This document shows positions 6,275-7,480 of a stretch of DNA of 7,480 nt, one piece after another. The stretch lies in contig JAOUKJ010000191.1 of assembly GCA_029882675.1 (NCBI GenBank), positions 1 through 7,480 of the forward strand, given 5' to 3'. Below the pieces are notes generated by a model. That model was not told where the DNA came from. It saw only the letters and a list, made by a program, of their open reading frames with translations, and did no database searches. Position 1 is the first letter of the stretch. Every line of letters begins with the position of its first letter. This DNA comes from Cyclobacteriaceae bacterium (GTDB lineage Bacteria > Bacteroidota > Bacteroidia > Cytophagales > Cyclobacteriaceae). The translations under genes were made by a program, and so were the position numbers.

Positions 6275-7480
6275 ATGGATTTTATTATTAAACGGAAAAT
6301 ACTTATCTCCATGCTTTTTGCAGGGCTTTCGATGCTGGGTTATTTTTCGTATAAAAATCTGCCGGTAGCGCTTTTTCCCAATGCGGAAATGCCGGTGTTT
6401 TATATTCAGGTGGGTACCGCCACAGAAGTATCACCGGGTTATATGGAACAACAGGCCATCCTTCCGCTCGAAGGGGTAGCGGGTACATTGGAAGGCGTAG
6501 AACTGATCGAATCGCTCTCCACAGGTAATAGAGGGAGTATCACCCTGACTTATAGCCAAAATACGGACATCAAATTTGCTTACCTGGAACTGCTCGAAAA
6601 GGTGGAAACCGTGCGACCCAACCTGCCCGATGGATTTATAGTCAATGTGGTGAAGTTTGATACGGAAATGGTCAACAACATCCTGATGTCACTTCAGGTA
6701 AGGGGAAGTGGGGGAGTGAACAGAGTACGGGAAATAACCGACAAAGAAATAAAAACTGCGCTTGAAAATATAGATGGGGTGGCCAGCGCGAGTGTTTTTG
6801 GTGGACGTGAAAAAACCTTGGAAGTGGTTCTCAACAACGCCCTGTGTGAGATGTATGGGATTACCCCGGCCCGGGTGCGCAGCCTGTTGACTCAAAACAC
6901 GGCTTCCAGAACCTTCGTTGGAGAAGTCTATGAAGGGCAAAACCGTTATTTTGTCAATGTCAATGCGGAATACCAGGACATTCTGGACATCGGTTCTATT
7001 GTGGTTCAGGAAAATGGACAGATAAAACTCAAAGAAATAGCTGAAATATTCTTTGGTGTAAAAGAAGGCACCACGATCAGCCGGGTCAATGGCAAAGACG
7101 CCGTATCCATACAGTTGATGCGCGACGCCCAAGCCAATATGATCGATTTGTCGCACAGTGTACATGATGTTATTGCAGTGCTCAACAGGCAACTGGCTGG
7201 TCAGGATGTGGAAATAGTGGTTCAAAACAATGTGGCCGAAACCATGGAAACCAACATGGATCAGATCATGGAACTGGCCTTTGTTGGTGGACTGCTGGCG
7301 GTGTTTGTACTGTGGGTGTTTCTGAGAAACATAAGGCTGGTTCTTGCGATAGGTCTGGCGATTCCCATTTCGGTACTTACGGCCTTCAATTTTTTTTATG
7401 CCTATAATATATCCATCAACAGCCTTACACTGGTGGGAATGGCCCTGGCGTTGGGTATGTTGGTCGACAACAGCGTGGTG
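6275..7480 (+). CDS. Second RND-family efflux permease (permease 2), N-terminal 402 residues
   Basis: The frame starts with an ATG placed directly after the TAA of permease 1 and stays open to the last base, so the gene continues beyond the window. The N-terminus is typical of RND permeases: a basic start (MDFIIKRK), TM1 at about 8-26, then LPVALFPNAEMPVFYIQV. The porter segment includes SPGYMEQQAILPLEGVAGTL, ELIESLSTGNRGSITLTY and TALENIDGVASASVFGGREK, each matching the place of a conserved RND block. TM2 (about 334-352), TM3 (about 357-376) and the start of TM4 (from about 382) follow, ending in GMLVDNSVV with D398 and N399 at the positions of AcrB Asp407/Asp408. It differs from permease 1 at most porter positions, so it is an old paralogue and not a recent duplicate. 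With one adaptor and one channel gene upstream, it may pair with permease 1 in a mixed trimer or form an alternative pump. Nothing visible suggests decay. Confidence 0.93.
   Translation, partial: MDFIIKRKILISMLFAGLSMLGYFSYKNLPVALFPNAEMPVFYIQVGTATEVSPGYMEQQAILPLEGVAGTLEGVELIESLSTGNRGSITLTYSQNTDIKFAYLELLEKVETVRPNLPDGFIVNVVKFDTEMVNNILMSLQVRGSGGVNRVREITDKEIKTALENIDGVASASVFGGREKTLEVVLNNALCEMYGITPARVRSLLTQNTASRTFVGEVYEGQNRYFVNVNAEYQDILDIGSIVVQENGQIKLKEIAEIFFGVKEGTTISRVNGKDAVSIQLMRDAQANMIDLSHSVHDVIAVLNRQLAGQDVEIVVQNNVAETMETNMDQIMELAFVGGLLAVFVLWVFLRNIRLVLAIGLAIPISVLTAFNFFYAYNISINSLTLVGMALALGMLVDNSVV

Noticed and set aside
6689..7225. 178-residue open frame on the minus strand near the window end
   Set aside because: The + strand here encodes a continuous RND permease porter domain, and the antisense frame is a shadow of it.

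Overview
The window looks like chromosomal DNA from a member of the Bacteroidota. Four things point that way: a secreted protein ending in a golvesin/xanthan-lyase-type C-terminal domain; an efflux adaptor made as a lipoprotein with an LSSC lipobox; start codons without strong Shine-Dalgarno sequences; and an outer-membrane-factor / adaptor / permease / permease gene order that I associate with this phylum. This is inferred from protein style, as no RNA gene or phylogenetic marker is present. Base composition is about half G+C throughout and I see no compositional break between genes.

Layout. Positions 2-472 hold the 3' end of a gene whose product ends in a golvesin-type beta-sandwich domain. 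After a 66-base gap comes a tightly packed same-strand cluster: a TolC-like outer membrane factor (539-2005), a periplasmic adaptor lipoprotein (2002-3165, overlapping the previous stop by ATGA), a full-length RND permease (3173-6274, 7 bases downstream), and a second, different RND permease (from 6275, directly abutting the previous stop) that is still open at the window end after 402 codons. All recognisable genes are on the + strand. The minus-strand open frames are shadows.

How they work together. The four cluster genes encode the parts of a tripartite RND efflux pump: inner-membrane proton-driven permease(s), a lipid-anchored adaptor and an outer-membrane channel. Two different permeases sharing one adaptor and one channel suggests either a heteromeric permease trimer, as in MdtBC, or two alternative pumps. 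Both permeases carry Asp-Asn in TM4 instead of the Asp-Asp of AcrB. Permease 1 also lacks the TM10 lysine. The substrate cannot be read from the sequence, and no regulator gene is in view.

The most unusual feature is in the adaptor gene. Its signal-peptide coding region (2085-2145) contains two copies of a GCGTCTCT-type pyrimidine-rich element exactly 30 bases apart, hence in frame, followed by a 22-base pure pyrimidine run. The element resembles a dispersed repeat that I recall from intergenic DNA of Bacteroidota and other phyla. Here it appears to have been taken into coding sequence and gives the lipoprotein an abnormally long leader (43-54 residues). The rest of the window is ordinary efflux-pump sequence.
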